Assembly: GCA_009801015.1 (NCBI GenBank)
Contig: VHZZ01000837.1
Span: 81,093-145,092, forward strand
Origin: Silene noctiflora
Taxonomy: Eukaryota; Streptophyta; Magnoliopsida; Caryophyllales; Caryophyllaceae
Direction: 5' to 3'
DNA: 64,000 bases
Shown: positions 1-10,999 of the stretch, one piece after another
How positions within the stretch are numbered: the stretch's first letter is position 1
Layout of the letters: every line of letters begins with the position of its first letter
Position numbers and translations under genes: made by a program
The notes under the pieces: generated by a model
Told to the model about the DNA's origin: nothing
Databases searched by the model: none
Seen by the model: only the letters and a program-made list of their open reading frames with translations

Positions 1-102
1 TTCCATCGTAATCAACAACATATCCACATAAATAATCGTGATGAATCATAAATACACACACAAACTTCAAATTCAAATTAAGACAAGCCAACCAACACCC
101 AC

Positions 103-555
103 CTGACCAGGGAACAATCCAGGTGAATCAAGTAGTGGGCCCGGAGACAAACCAGCTGGTATCATAAAAACCCCAACCTGCCCCTGCCCACCCTGCCCCT
201 GCTGCCCTTGCCCTTGACCCTGACCCTGACCGACAACCAGATCACCAGGTCGGTTCTGTCTAAACCGAAGCTGAACCGAATCACCATCATTTTGCAAAGG
301 CGGCGGCGGCGGGCGAGGCGAGTTCATAGCACCAGCTAACAACTGAGAAAAAGACCGAAAATCCGAATCCGGGTCATTCTCATTAAAGAAATTAGACACT
401 AAAGTCATCGGACCCGGACTCAACCCGAAACCCGACCCGGTAAATAACGCTTCCATACTTGACCGTGGTGGTAAGGTAAGTGTCGGCCGTTGATTCTGCC
501 CTGACGACGGTGGTGGCGGTGGTTTAGTGTTCGATACGGCGTCGTTTTCACCCAT
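103..555 (-). CDS. WRKY transcription factor, group I (WRKY3/4-like), first exon only
   Basis: Partial gene running off the left edge. The visible exon encodes about 151 residues from the ATG at 555 and ends at a CAG|GTGGGT donor (102-101, phase 0). It carries the N-terminal signature of WRKY3/4-type group I factors: a leading TLTLPPR block, then LSPGPMTLVSNFF, a FRSFSQLLAGAM block, and a second LSPGPLLDSPGLF block just before the donor. These serine-proline blocks are the usual regulatory region upstream of the first WRKYGQK domain, which must lie left of position 1 and is not visible. Family knowledge: nuclear W-box-binding factors in defence and senescence. Odd feature: a Gly-Gln low-complexity run near residues 109-127, plus two polyproline runs. 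A 23-base poly-T lies just upstream (588-610). I am confident of the family and less so of the exact orthologue. Confidence 0.85.
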
Positions 556-859
556 GATTTATAGTAAGAAAGTAAGATTTTTGGGATTTTTTTTTTTTTT
601 TTTTTTTTTTGTCGTTGGTTTGATGGTATTTATTTGGGTTTGTTAAATTAAATTAAAATAAAAATAAAAATAAATAAAATAAAATAAAATTACGTGTGAA
701 ATGCGGAGTTGTGTTTGTTTTTGTGACAGACAGCTTTTTGTTTTTTTGAGGGGAAAAAAGGGACGACGACTTTGGTTTATAACTTTGTATTGGTGTTGGT
801 ACTATTGTCAAAGCCAACATCTAAATTGTTTGTTAACTTTAAGAGACTACTTTACAAAT

Positions 860-1042
860 ACAAATACAAATTCTCCGAATGACACTATCCGTCACAAGCG
901 GAAGACGGATAGTGCCTCTTTCACAATTTATAGGGTGTTTCATTTCTCCCCCACTTGCACTCTCACTTGTCTTATTGTGAGAGGGACATTATCCGTCTTC
1001 AGCTTGTGACGGATAGTGTCCGTCACAAACAAGACGTTTTGC
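860..1042. mobile_element. MULE-like MITE copy 1, 9-bp TSD
   Basis: A 183-bp element flanked by perfect 9-bp direct repeats TTTACAAAT at 851-859 and 1043-1051. Its body holds inverted copies of the CACTATCCGTCACAAGC...GAAGACGGATAGTG motif shared with other copies in this window (3133, 3565, 3866, 5109, 21392, 22299). No coding capacity. A 9-bp target duplication is typical of Mutator-like elements. Confidence 0.75.
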
Positions 1043-1089
1043 TTTACAAATTACAATCTTTAATATATTTGTGGATTAGATGGAGGGTG

Positions 1090-1470
1090 TATGGCCGGAT
1101 GGGTGGTAATTCGGGTCGGATTTGGATCAGGTACGAGTTATGTCGAGTCAACCTACTATTTTGTGTTAGAGTCGGGTTTGGATCATTTCGGACAAATGAT
1201 GTATCGGATCGGATTTTGGTCAGAACATTATCGGTGCAATATCGGGTCGGGTTCGGGTCATTGATCATTAGGCCGTGTCGGGTTATGAGGCGTTATCGGT
1301 TTTAGTTTGCAACATTCTCGGATTCTGTCGAGTCGAGTTTGCATGGGTACGGGTTGGGTCGGGCTTACCAGCTCTAGCCTCTAGGAGGATGAAAGGTGAA
1401 CGGGTCAATCAGGTCGAGCTTGAGTCTGACCGTGTTGAATTGGGTCGAATTATTTTGGGTTTCGCGTTAC
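1090..1470. repeat. degenerate GGGTCGG-rich tract, probable hAT-like remnant
   Basis: Repeated TCGGGTC / GGGTCGG motifs resemble the internal sequence of the GACCCGA-rich elements elsewhere (for example 21602-22025 and 59704-60170), in inverted orientation. No clear ends or target duplication were found, so it is called only as a remnant. Confidence 0.45.
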
Positions 1471-2359
1471 TTAGGAATAATGGTTAGTATGTATTGGTAA
1501 ATTGTCGGTTTTTTTTTTTCTTTCATTTAAACGAGTACCACTTAGTAACAAAATCGTGATTAAAGTTGGTTGTAGCTAATGGCTGAAAAAATAGACATTA
1601 TTTTACATTTTTACCAAGTTAACTACGGAGTAGATTCTCCAAAAGAAAAAAAAAATGGTAACAAAATAGTTCATGCAAACGAGTCAGAACCAATTGATAA
1701 TAAAGAAAATAGTTAGCTAATAAAGTGATAATCTTTCTCCTTTTTCGAGGGTCTTATATGGGTTTCTTCACATTAAACGACTCTTAAGTCTCACCCCCGT
1801 TTTAAGAGAAATCTACATAATATAAAAGGGAATTATTTTTAAGTTCTGGTTAGCTCCTTATTTTAGGGGTAAAAAAATTAATTTTCTAATGTGAAACCTA
1901 CCCATGATCTTAGCAACAATTACTTAAATTTTTTTTATTTTAAATGTTAGAGTAATTTATTCAATTCATTATTACTACATTTCAATTTAATTCAACGTCG
2001 GTGCAATTCTCTAATTTAATTTTAGTTCATATATTTTTTATTTAATTGATGTTAAAATGAATATTATGTTTAATTATATCCATATAAGCTCAGATATCAT
2101 AGTTTTAAAACTGACCCATGCATTTTTTTATTTTTTTACACGGAAATAAAACTAGTTTATTGTATGTTATAGTAGCAGAATAAATCTACATAGTATAAAA
2201 GTAATGACTTTTAAAGCCTTCTGACTGGCCCCTCCTTTTTAGGAAATAAAAATTCCCTTTTTTTTTCCTTAAATCATGGTGTACCCCTTTGGTTTATGGT
2301 ATTTAATTTGCATCTACAATACGAGTGAAGAATACAATTACTTACAAACCAAATTAGAT

Positions 2360-2394
<35 letters not shown>

Positions 2395-3029
2395 NNNNNN
2401 NNNNNNNNNNNNNNNNNNNNNNNNNNNNNNNNNNNNNNNNNNNNNNNNNNNNNNNNNNNNNNNNNNNNNNNNNNNNNNNNNNNNNNNNNNNNNNNNNNNN
2501 NNNNNNNNNNNNNNNNNNNNNNNNNNNNNNNNNNNNNNNNNNNNNNNNNNNNNNNNNNNNNNNNNNNNNNNNNNNNNNNNNNNNNNNNNNNNNNNNNNNN
2601 NNNNNNNNNNNNNNNNNNNNNNNNNNNNNNNNNNNNNNNNNNNNNNNNNNNNNNNNNNNNNNNNNNNNNNNNNNNNNNNNNNNNNNNNNNNNNNNNNNNN
2701 NNNNNNNNNNNNNNNNNNNNNNNNNNNNNNNNNNNNNNNNNNNNNNNNNNNNNNNNNNNNNNNNNNNNNNNNNNNNNNNNNNNNNNNNNNNNNNNNNNNN
2801 NNNNNNNNNNNNNNNNNNNNNNNNNNNNNNNNNNNNNNNNNNNNNNNNNNNNNNNNNNNNNNNNNNNNNNNNNNNNNNNNNNNNNNNNNNNNNNNNNNNN
2901 NNNNNNNNNNNNNNNNNNNNNNNNNNNNNNNNNNNNNNNNNNNNNNNNNNNNNNNNNNNNNNNNNNNNNNNNNNNNNNNNNNNNNNNNNNNNNNNNNNNN
3001 NNNNNNNNNNNNNNNNNNNNNNNNNNNNN
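2395..3029. other. assembly gap (635 N)
   Basis: An unbroken run of N preceded by an (AT)n microsatellite at about 2365-2394. Any open frame crossing it is meaningless. Confidence 0.99.
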
Positions 3030-3132
3030 TTGTCTTATCGAAACAAGTAGTGTAGTATTTGACCCGTTTTACTCTTAAGAAGCATATAATCGTCTTAACT
3101 CTTAACAGAGACCATTGTAATATTTAATAGCA

Positions 3133-3319
3133 CAACAAGTCTCTCTTGCGACGGGTCGGATCCTTGCGACGGGTAATGCAACTCACAAAACGAATAGGGG
3201 GACAAGGTGGGGGCACCCCCACTTGCTTTCCTCTCTCCTCTCATGGGCATTTTGTGAGACAAAATGGTATCCGTCACAAGCTTGTGACGAATACCTTCCG
3301 TCACAAATGAGAATTTGTG
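3133..3319. mobile_element. MULE-like MITE copy 2, 9-bp TSD
   Basis: A 187-bp element between perfect 9-bp repeats TTAATAGCA (3124-3132 and 3320-3328). The right end ...CAAATGAGAATTTGTG is the inverse of the CACAAATTCTCATT start of other copies. The centre is divergent. Confidence 0.7.
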
Positions 3320-3564
3320 TTAATAGCAATACATAGGAGTACACACGAAGTAATTAATTGACAAGTTATAAGATTCGTGGCTCATTTATCTACACAACCG
3401 TCTTTTTTATAAAATCTTCCAAATAAGTAGCCGTCTACAAACAAATAATCGGAATTGAGAAAATAACATGTTATACATAATAACTTTAAAAATAATAATT
3501 CGTGTAATTTTTGCACGGGATTAAAACTAGTAAAACTATAAAAAGAGTGGAAGATATTTACGAG

Positions 3565-3782
3565 CACAAATTCTCATTGAAGCCGAACACTATCCGTCAC
3601 AAGTTAAAGACGGATAGTGCCCCTCTCACAATATGTAAGTAGCAGAGTATAAAAAAAAATAATATGCAAGTGATATTATCTATGGGGTGATTCACTTGTC
3701 CTCTCACTTGCCTTATTGTATGAGGGATACTATTCATCGTCAATTTGTTACGGATAATGTTCGTCACAAACAAGACGCTTTG
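3565..3782. mobile_element. MULE-like MITE copy 3, 9-bp TSD
   Basis: A 218-bp element between perfect 9-bp repeats ATTTACGAG (3556-3564 and 3783-3791). It starts CACAAATTCTCATTGAAG and ends ...ACAAGACGCTTTG. An A-rich insertion near 3645-3665 makes it longer than its relatives. Confidence 0.8.
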
Positions 3783-3865
3783 ATTTACGAGTTGTTTAAT
3801 ACCACAACAAATAATAAAAAAGGTCGTGGATGATCGTGTTTGATGATTATATGCCTTAAAATTAA

Positions 3866-4050
3866 CAGAAGCTCTTGCTTAAGACGTCCCTATTCGTCAT
3901 AAACTTAAGACGGATAATGCTCATCTTATAGAAATGCAAGTGAGAGGCAAGTGGGTGAGAAATGGATATACCCACTTGCATTTGTGTGAGAGGGCTACTA
4001 TCCGTCTTAAGCTTAAGAGGGATAATGACCGTCTTAAATAAGAATTTGCG
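3866..4050. mobile_element. MULE-like MITE copy 4, 9-bp TSD
   Basis: A 185-bp element between perfect 9-bp repeats TAAAATTAA (3857-3865 and 4051-4059). Ends are imperfect inverted repeats containing CTTAAGACG / CGTCTTAA. It belongs to a somewhat diverged subfamily of the same element. Confidence 0.7.
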
Positions 4051-4310
4051 TAAAATTAAATGTTGGCATGTTTTTTTTCAAAAAAAAAAAAAAGAAAAAA
4101 AAGGTAGGCGGCTAATACAACACATCGAGGGGCCATGACGGAATGACGACTGCAATTACTGACAACTTGACAAATTATTTTATTTATTTATTCATGTCTT
4201 ACCTATTTAACGTGCTTCACTATTTTGCATATTATATGGCTTGGGTCCCACTTCTCTATTTATTACGCCCTGATATTTTAGGTCACAATTGATATGAAAA
4301 AGACCAGGAC

Positions 4311-4767
4311 TAGATGTGACAAGATGAAAACGGATTGACCCGACCAGATTGATTCAATTCGAAAAGGCTGGCCCGAGATCTGAAATGACTCGCACTACAT
4401 CACTTGAATGTGACCCGAAAACCCGATCAGACCCGACCCGAACATGACCCAAACTCTTGACCCGTAACTGACCCAACCTGAAAATGACCCGGTTCTGAAA
4501 TCACCCAACTCGAAAATGACCCGAGAAAACATAACTCTAATTGAACCAAAAAGACTTGAAATAGTTTTTTCTCTCTTATTCATTGACCCCAAAATGACCC
4601 GACCCGGTTACCCGAAATTGACTCGACGAACAAACCCACAATAGACCCGAAACCCGAAATGAGCCGAGGCGATCCGAATTAACCCGAAATCAATGAAAGA
4701 CCTGAACTGATCCGACCTGAACTTACCCGACCCGAACCCTACCCGTTGACCCGATTTGTCAGGTTTA
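4311..4767. mobile_element. GACCCGA-rich hAT-like element, decayed ends
   Basis: About 457 bp dominated by GACCCGA / TGACCCGAAA repeats. Its internal order matches the intact element at 59704-60170, including the CATCACTTGAATGTGACCCG and GACTTGAAA...CTCTCTTATTCATTGACCC segments. Ends TAGATGTGAC and GTCAGGTTTA have drifted from the TAGACCTGGC / GCCAGGTCTA pair, and no target duplication is seen. Its right edge abuts half of a MULE-like MITE (about 4768-4840). Confidence 0.65.
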
Positions 4768-5108
4768 TTCTCACAATATGCAAGTGACACTTTCTATGAG
4801 ATGTTTTATTTCTCCGTCTTCAGCAAGCAAAACGTTTTGCAACTAATAATAATCACAACATTGTCGTATTATTTAAAATCGTTTTAACTTAAGATGATAG
4901 AAATAAATTAAGGCGGTAATAAGAGGTTTTAAGTTAAGACGATTTTAAACAAAAATAATTGTTAAAATACAATACATAATAGCTTTATGATAATTTATTT
5001 ATGTATATCTCATTTCACACAATCGATGCCCAGGGGTTATGTTAAATTTTTTTTATTTTGAACACACTAGATATAACTATCATACATTTCAATGTTGATT
5101 TTGGGAAT

Positions 5109-5302
5109 ACAAATTCTCATTGAAAACGGACACTATTCGTCATAAACTGAAAACGGATAATGTCCATCTCACGATATGCAAGTGACACTATCAATGGGGT
5201 GCTCCATTTCTCCCCACTGCCCTCCCACTTGACTTATTGTGAGAGTGACACTATTCGTTTTCAACTTGTGACGAATAGTCCGTCGCAAGCAAAACGCTTT
5301 GA
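5109..5302. mobile_element. MULE-like MITE copy 5, near-perfect 9-bp TSD
   Basis: A 194-bp element between TTTGGGAAT (5100-5108) and TTTGGAAAT (5303-5311), one mismatch. Contains the standard inverted motif pairs around ACACTATTCGTC and the central ATGCAAGTGACACTATC segment shared with copies 3 and 21392. Confidence 0.75.
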
Positions 5303-6365
5303 TTTGGAAATCAAAAGTTGTTTACGCAAGTGTTGGTCAATGCTGTTATGGAAGGATGGTTAACAAGTTTGTTGATCGATGATTGATTGATTGGAAGTTG
5401 AAAGCAAGCACGTTGTTTTTGCTATCATCTCGGATAAGGTGTGATAACGATGTTTTGTTGATGTCATTTAGGTCTCAGGATAATTACAAATTTTCATTTG
5501 TAACGGATAATATCTCTCACAAGTTTGTGATTATCAGTAAGTCATTATACTGATTACGATATTTAAATCATGAAAACGGATGTGTCACAAGAGTAAAGGA
5601 AATTTACTTCGTTATCCTAACAGATATGAGGAAAACAAATATGTGCAAAACGGTTTTACCAAGTGTTTTTGTGAAATTAACCGGTGATACGAGTTACTCC
5701 ATCGATTATAAAGTAGTTACTCTCTCATTATATTTTCAACAATCAAGCAAGCACAAATTCTCATTGAAGACGGGCATATCCGTCACAAGCTGAAGACGGG
5801 TGCAGTAGTTACTCCTATGCTAAATGACGATCCTATAGGAGAGTTGCTATGATGGGATGCCAGGATAGGCCGATGGGCTAGCATTGGCCATATGACACTG
5901 TTGTCGACGATATTTTGGCCCAATTGTTTTTAGGAGGGATTTTGGCCCTCTTTGGTCCACTGGCGATATAACGCTGTTGTCGACGATATTTTCGTTGTTG
6001 ACTAACACATTACACACCAAGTGACACACCAAGTAACTTGTTTCAAAACCAAATCAAGAGTATTACTATTGATTTACCCGTTAAACTACCTGACATTAGT
6101 TTGAGGCGAGGATAGACGAGGCACAAAAATAGAAATACAAATAACACAGATGATAGAAGGTATCAGCTACCAACACAGACGAGTCGTGCAGATTTAATAT
6201 GACTACAACAGACGATAAGACAAATAAGGCACGCCGGAGGAAGGATAGAATCATAGAAGTCATGTTTGGCAAACTCTCAAACACATACAAATATTAGCAA
6301 GAGTACACGGAATAGTATAGTATCATCGTACAACCTCATGCAAACTTGAACAGATGTGTGATCAT

Positions 6366-9300
6366 CTACTTGCCTCCTCCAATATCCTTGACGCCACAAA
6401 TTTGCTCCTCTCCCATGGCTGACTGAACACTCACAATCAGGTCTTTCCCATCCGCAAAGCCACTCTGTAACTGTATTCAATAAATACGGAATTGTTATTT
6501 ATTGACCCGTTTACATTTTGAACAAGAGAAAACAGTTCCATGTCGATAATGAAAATGATATGCAGATATGAGCTAAGGTAAAGTCCTTGAGTATTGGTAG
6601 TGTACTCGTAACTAGGTTCTGCCGTCATCATCAAACTAACGTTTTGGCTTCCTTTACCGTTTACAGTTAGAAAATCCTTGATACTGGTACAAGTATGCAT
6701 GCTAAGCATTTACCACTCGTAAGTAAATTTAACTCTGCAAGTAGTTGAGTTCCTCACTTCCTCTCCATGTTGATGCAAGTGGTAAGTTTACACCAGTACT
6801 CAATCATAGCCTAAAACGTAGTTTATCTATATTATTGACTCCAACAAACCATTTGAGTTATAGCAGTAGAGCGGATACAACCAATACAAGAAAGCACAGA
6901 TATGATTCCATAAATAATGCACTCGATACTTAATGAGTTAAATGATAACTAATAAACCGGTAACTAAACAACTCAAGAGAAGTATTAGGAGGTAATTCAA
7001 AGTTTCAAACCTGTTCGAGCAGTTTGTCATCTTCTGGCAGCTTCAAGTCATCCTTAGTGCCTCCATTATCAGTCAGCAGACTAACCTGAAATCGACATAC
7101 TAAAGGTGTCACACGATGGACAACAGCAAGTGATAGGTTCAAGCGAAACAAATATTTAAACTTACAAAGCCATCCTCGGATATGTCAATGAGCTGGTAAT
7201 CAGTACGATTAACATGTGGAATCTGAAAAGCAACAACAAAAGGCATTTAACTTCAGAAACATGGCAGAGCAGCACTACAAACCAGATAGAAATCAAACAT
7301 AAGAGAATTAGGTCATATGGGGCAATTACATCACAATTGTGGGAAGAAGGGACGATATCTTCAAGCTTCTTGCCATTGAAAATATCTATAGCAACGAAGT
7401 GACATTTGGCATGACCGTGCTTGCCAGTCTTGGAAGTGGAAACTTCAACAACCTGCCATGCCCAAAAACAAAGGGTGAGAAACTTCATCCAACTACTCAA
7501 CGAGCATCCCAACTTCCTCCGTACTAATAAATACTCCACTATCTTTAACCACCTTCAGTGTAAATCAGCTCATAGCAAACAAGATATACACATATCAGCA
7601 ATTTTCTCTATTGAAACCCAATGCATTCAGAAAAATTGACAAAAATGAAACAATACCTAAAAAAACATTTTCTCCACTAAGCTTGACTAAACCAAAATCG
7701 TCATTTACATCATAACCAAACCAAAGATGCCCAAAATAACAACATGCTTGCATTTATTTCTCATCAACTTGAAAACTCTTCACATAAATCAAGACGATTT
7801 GCACAAACAAAACATCACCGTGATTTATGGCGACTTAGATCGCACACATAAATGCAAAATACATATCTGCAAATTTCCATTAAGAAGTCAATAAAGCAAA
7901 CAAAGTCAACAATAAAAATTATCCACAACAAGGTTAAAACTCAAAGTTGCTACAAACTCAAATCCGGACTAAATTAAACGGCATAAGAAAGCATACTACT
8001 CCGTATATGCCAACTGCTCAAATGAAGTGCTGATTCTCATCAATCACATCAAAATATAACCAAGGCCGACCACGATGAACAACTTCCATGCTTCATATCC
8101 TATCAACCTTTCCCTTTTCAGCTTCCCTAGAACCTTTTCCTCTACCATACTAACAAAATATTGTATGCAGTTATACTATATCAGTATATCTTCCCCTTTC
8201 TACCAGACAAGTTCCAAACATACATCAGCACAAATCACACAGAATTGATACTCGATATTTTATTCGCATATTAAACCGTTGATTACGCCTCAACCATCAC
8301 CTTAAACCTTACTACTCCCTCCGATCGAACCCAATGGTAACGTGGACCCACTTTTCTCCTCACAAAAAGTGGGTCCATGTTACCATTGGTAGGGAGTACT
8401 TACTACTACCATATTAAACCTGTAAATTCAACATCAACCAATAAAATCCAATATCCGAATAATCACACAAAATTAATATACTTTAACTTCATACCTGCAA
8501 ACCTAAATTACTATTCGCTTATTAAACCATTGATCGAGCCTCAATCATTGTCTTAAACCTTACTTCTGACTATTAGCCTACTAAACCTATAACTTTAACA
8601 TCAATCAATCAATACAATCACTACTTTACGAGAATTACTCCTCGCTCCTAAATCTTATCAAATATCCTTATAATCACACAGAATTGATATATTTCAACTT
8701 CATATCTGCAAACCTAAATTACTATTCGCATATTAAACCATTGATCGAGCCTCAATCATCGTCTTAAACCTTACTACTGACTATTAGCCTACTAAACCTA
8801 TAATTTTAACATCAATCAATCAATACAATCACTACTTTACGAAAATTACTCCTCGCTCCTAAATCTTATCAAATATCCTTATAATCACACAGAATTGATA
8901 TATTTGAACTTCATATCTGCAAACCTAAATTACTATTCGCTTATTAAACCATTGATCGAGCCTCAATCATCGTCTTAAACCTTACTACTAACTATTAGCC
9001 TACTAAACCTATAATTTTAACATCAATCAATCAATACAATCACTACTTCACGAGAATTACTCCTCGCTCCTAAATCTTATCAAATATCCTAATAATCAAA
9101 CACGAAATTGATACAACACATGCTCAAAACCCTAAAAATCACAGCAAAACTCAGAAAAAACAAAAAAAAAATCATCATACAAATCAGAACAAATCGGAAA
9201 CGAATAATTCCACTCCAAAACCCTAAAATCAACGAAAAATCGGCAAAAAGAAGAAGAAAAGAAAGACCTTGCAAGGACGATTTTTGATGACGATGTAACC

Positions 9301-9390
9301 GTTCTTGCGGATAGTACCAGCTTGTTGAGGATAAGTTTTGGAAGCACCTGCATCTCCCTTGGATTCGAATTGATGTTCTTCGTCCGACAT
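6366..9390 (-). CDS. eIF5A: eukaryotic translation initiation factor 5A
   Basis: Five-exon gene, 160 aa: 9268-9390, 7330-7452, 7222-7166, 7085-7011, 6470-6366. It begins [11 protein letters not shown] with the plant eIF5A block [21 protein letters not shown] ending exactly at the first donor. Exon 2 carries the hypusination loop [12 protein letters not shown]; the hypusine lysine is K52. The rest has the usual [33 protein letters not shown] and [15 protein letters not shown] blocks. Length equals the family norm (about 159-160). Role: hypusinated elongation/termination factor that relieves ribosome stalling in the cytosol. Oddities: intron 1 is 1.8 kb and holds 211-bp tandem repeats. The last exon has two AG acceptors six bases apart, adding or dropping two residues (Leu-Gln). 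The C-terminus reads DIGGGK rather than the common DIGPK/DIGGK. Confidence 0.95.
8225..9105. repeat. 211-bp tandem repeats inside eIF5A intron 1
   Basis: Three near-identical units; the anchor CTGCAAACCTAAATTACTAT recurs at 8495, 8706 and 8917, giving a 211-bp period. A more divergent fourth unit upstream (about 8225-8470) is interrupted by a Stowaway-type MITE at 8315-8396. All lies within the first intron. Confidence 0.85.
8315..8396. mobile_element. Stowaway-type MITE
   Basis: An 82-bp near-perfect hairpin with CTCCCTCCG...GGGAG ends and flanking TA dinucleotides, typical of Tc1/mariner-derived Stowaway elements. The arms share AATGGTAAC and GTGGACCCACTTTT segments. Confidence 0.8.
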
Positions 9391-10999
9391 TTTTGAAGCT
9401 TGATTGTTGTTTTTGGAAGAAAATCAGGAATACGCCTCTTTGACCTCCACACAGTTGTTTACTCACTGAGAATTGAAGAGGTGTTTTATAAAGACGGATA
9501 ATGATATTCTCGTCGGTCAATGATGTTATCTAGACGGGAGTAAGTATTCTGAGAGACGGTTTTGCATTTGTTTCGATTTTTAATTATCTTTATCAATACT
9601 ATTTGTAAGTGACGAGAATCTTTATTATTCGAGATTGGTTTGATTTGTCTTTATAAGTTTAATAAGAATATTAAATTTTTAAATAGTTTTTTTTATGATG
9701 TTTAATTGTAAATAGTAATGTTACAATATGTGAATTGACGTATTTGGTGCATGTCGTGGATAATAATCGAATCCTCAGCTATGGAGTAAGAGCGCTCTTA
9801 CCATTTAAGGTAACTCTTATTCTTTAAAAGTTTAATTCTACTTTAATTCAAAGATAGTAAAGTAATATTTATCGTCTATAATATTTCTGTTTAAATCCTC
9901 TTAAGATTTATTCAATTTATGTCGCAAAAGGTTTGCAAAAATATGATACATACGTAGTAGCAAAGGAAGTAGTCAAGTACCATGTATGAATAATACGTTA
10001 ATACCAAAGTTGACTGGTGTGAGTGATAAGAGCTCTCATCTCTTAAACGAGTAAACGAGTGGTTAGGGGTTCGATTCCTGACTCTTGCGAATGAAAAATG
10101 CCAAACTTGGGAGGGGTTAACCCATTAAATTGCCTTCAGTACCCCGAAAGAGATTGTCCCAACCTGTCGGTAGGGGGATACTCTTGGTAAATACCAAAAA
10201 ATAATACGTTAATTAATAAAAATTCGTAAACACAAATCTTTCACGTTTTATTCCTCTCAATATCCGATAAGAAGGGAAATGGAATAAAATTCGGATACTT
10301 TCCGAATAAACAAAAAGATAGTCCATTTGAATCGTATGACGCCGTTGGATGGATCGGTATCGGATCCTGGTCAACAGTGGGGATCTTTGTGAGTGGAGCA
10401 TCCATTTTTTCCAAAGTTGCGTAAATGGGACGCTTTAGGGTGTGGGCAGGTGCAATGTATGCATCTAAAGGTCCACTGGCATACCCATGCTATACCATAT
10501 GTCGATACTTTGGAATACAAAAAGTTCGAATATCGATTTGGGTCATTTCGAATTATGTGCATCAACTTCTTCTAGTTCACAAGCACGTCTCAACGCAATT
10601 TTCATTATAGGTCATTTAGCGACCCAAAACATTCACAAATTACACGAGGGTAATGTTCTCGTTGTACTTCGTAGCAAACTGATATAGTAAGTACAACAGC
10701 ATATGCACCGTAGCGACAGCTAGTTAAAACAGAGAAAGGTGATCAAAATGATGCAGAAGAACAGCACAACTTTGCCAATTAACAATTAGCCAGAGAAACC
10801 GACTTTCTTAAATAACAACCTCGAAAAATTGAAATAACGGAGAAAGGAATCTTTCGATCCCTTAGGAAACAAACCTTATGTACAAAACAAAACGCTATCG
10901 AGGAGATATCACAATCTATGAAGCTTCCAAACAGTAGCCATCGCAAAAGAGAACATGTAACTATGTTAACAGAAATTGTAGGTACTCTCAGTGTCTCGG
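9391..10999. other. intergenic: eIF5A promoter side, SINE, MinE 3' side
   Basis: No coding gene is recognised. It contains the eIF5A leader and promoter (9391 to about 9700, divergent from nothing nearby), a tRNA-derived SINE (10003-10199) and the likely 3' UTR of MinE (about 10750-10999). Short overlapping open frames near 10213-10700 have no family resemblance. Confidence 0.6.
10003..10199 (+). mobile_element. tRNA-derived SINE, 14-bp TSD
   Basis: A 197-bp element between perfect 14-bp duplications AATAATACGTTAAT (9989-10002 and 10200-10213). It holds a box-B-like GGGTTCGATTCC (about 10066-10077) preceded by a box-A-like TGGTGTGAGTG. Related copies on the other strand are at 18230-18377 and about 60762-60892. 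A short AAACGAGT duplication is internal to this copy. Confidence 0.8.

Larger units (their letters stand above)
556..2394. other. intergenic: WRKY upstream region and repeats
   Basis: No gene is seen here. From left to right it holds the WRKY 5' leader and promoter with a poly-T tract (588-610), one MULE-like MITE (860-1042), a degenerate GGGTC/GACCC-rich tract (about 1090-1470), and AT-rich DNA ending in an (AT)n microsatellite (about 2365-2394) at the sequence gap. Short open frames in this stretch are made of repeat sequence. Confidence 0.7.
3030..6365. other. transposon-dense intergenic region
   Basis: No gene is recognised. It is a mosaic of MULE-like MITE copies (3133-3319, 3565-3782, 3866-4050, 5109-5302, partial ones near 4768-4840 and 5752-5808) and one GACCCGA-rich element (4311-4767). 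A 19-base duplication CTGTTGTCGACGATATTTT occurs at 5899 and 5974. The last ~270 bases (6096-6365) probably include the eIF5A 3' UTR. Confidence 0.65.

Noticed and set aside
2276-3055. 259-residue open frame
   Set aside because: It is mostly translated N gap preceded by an (AT)n repeat.
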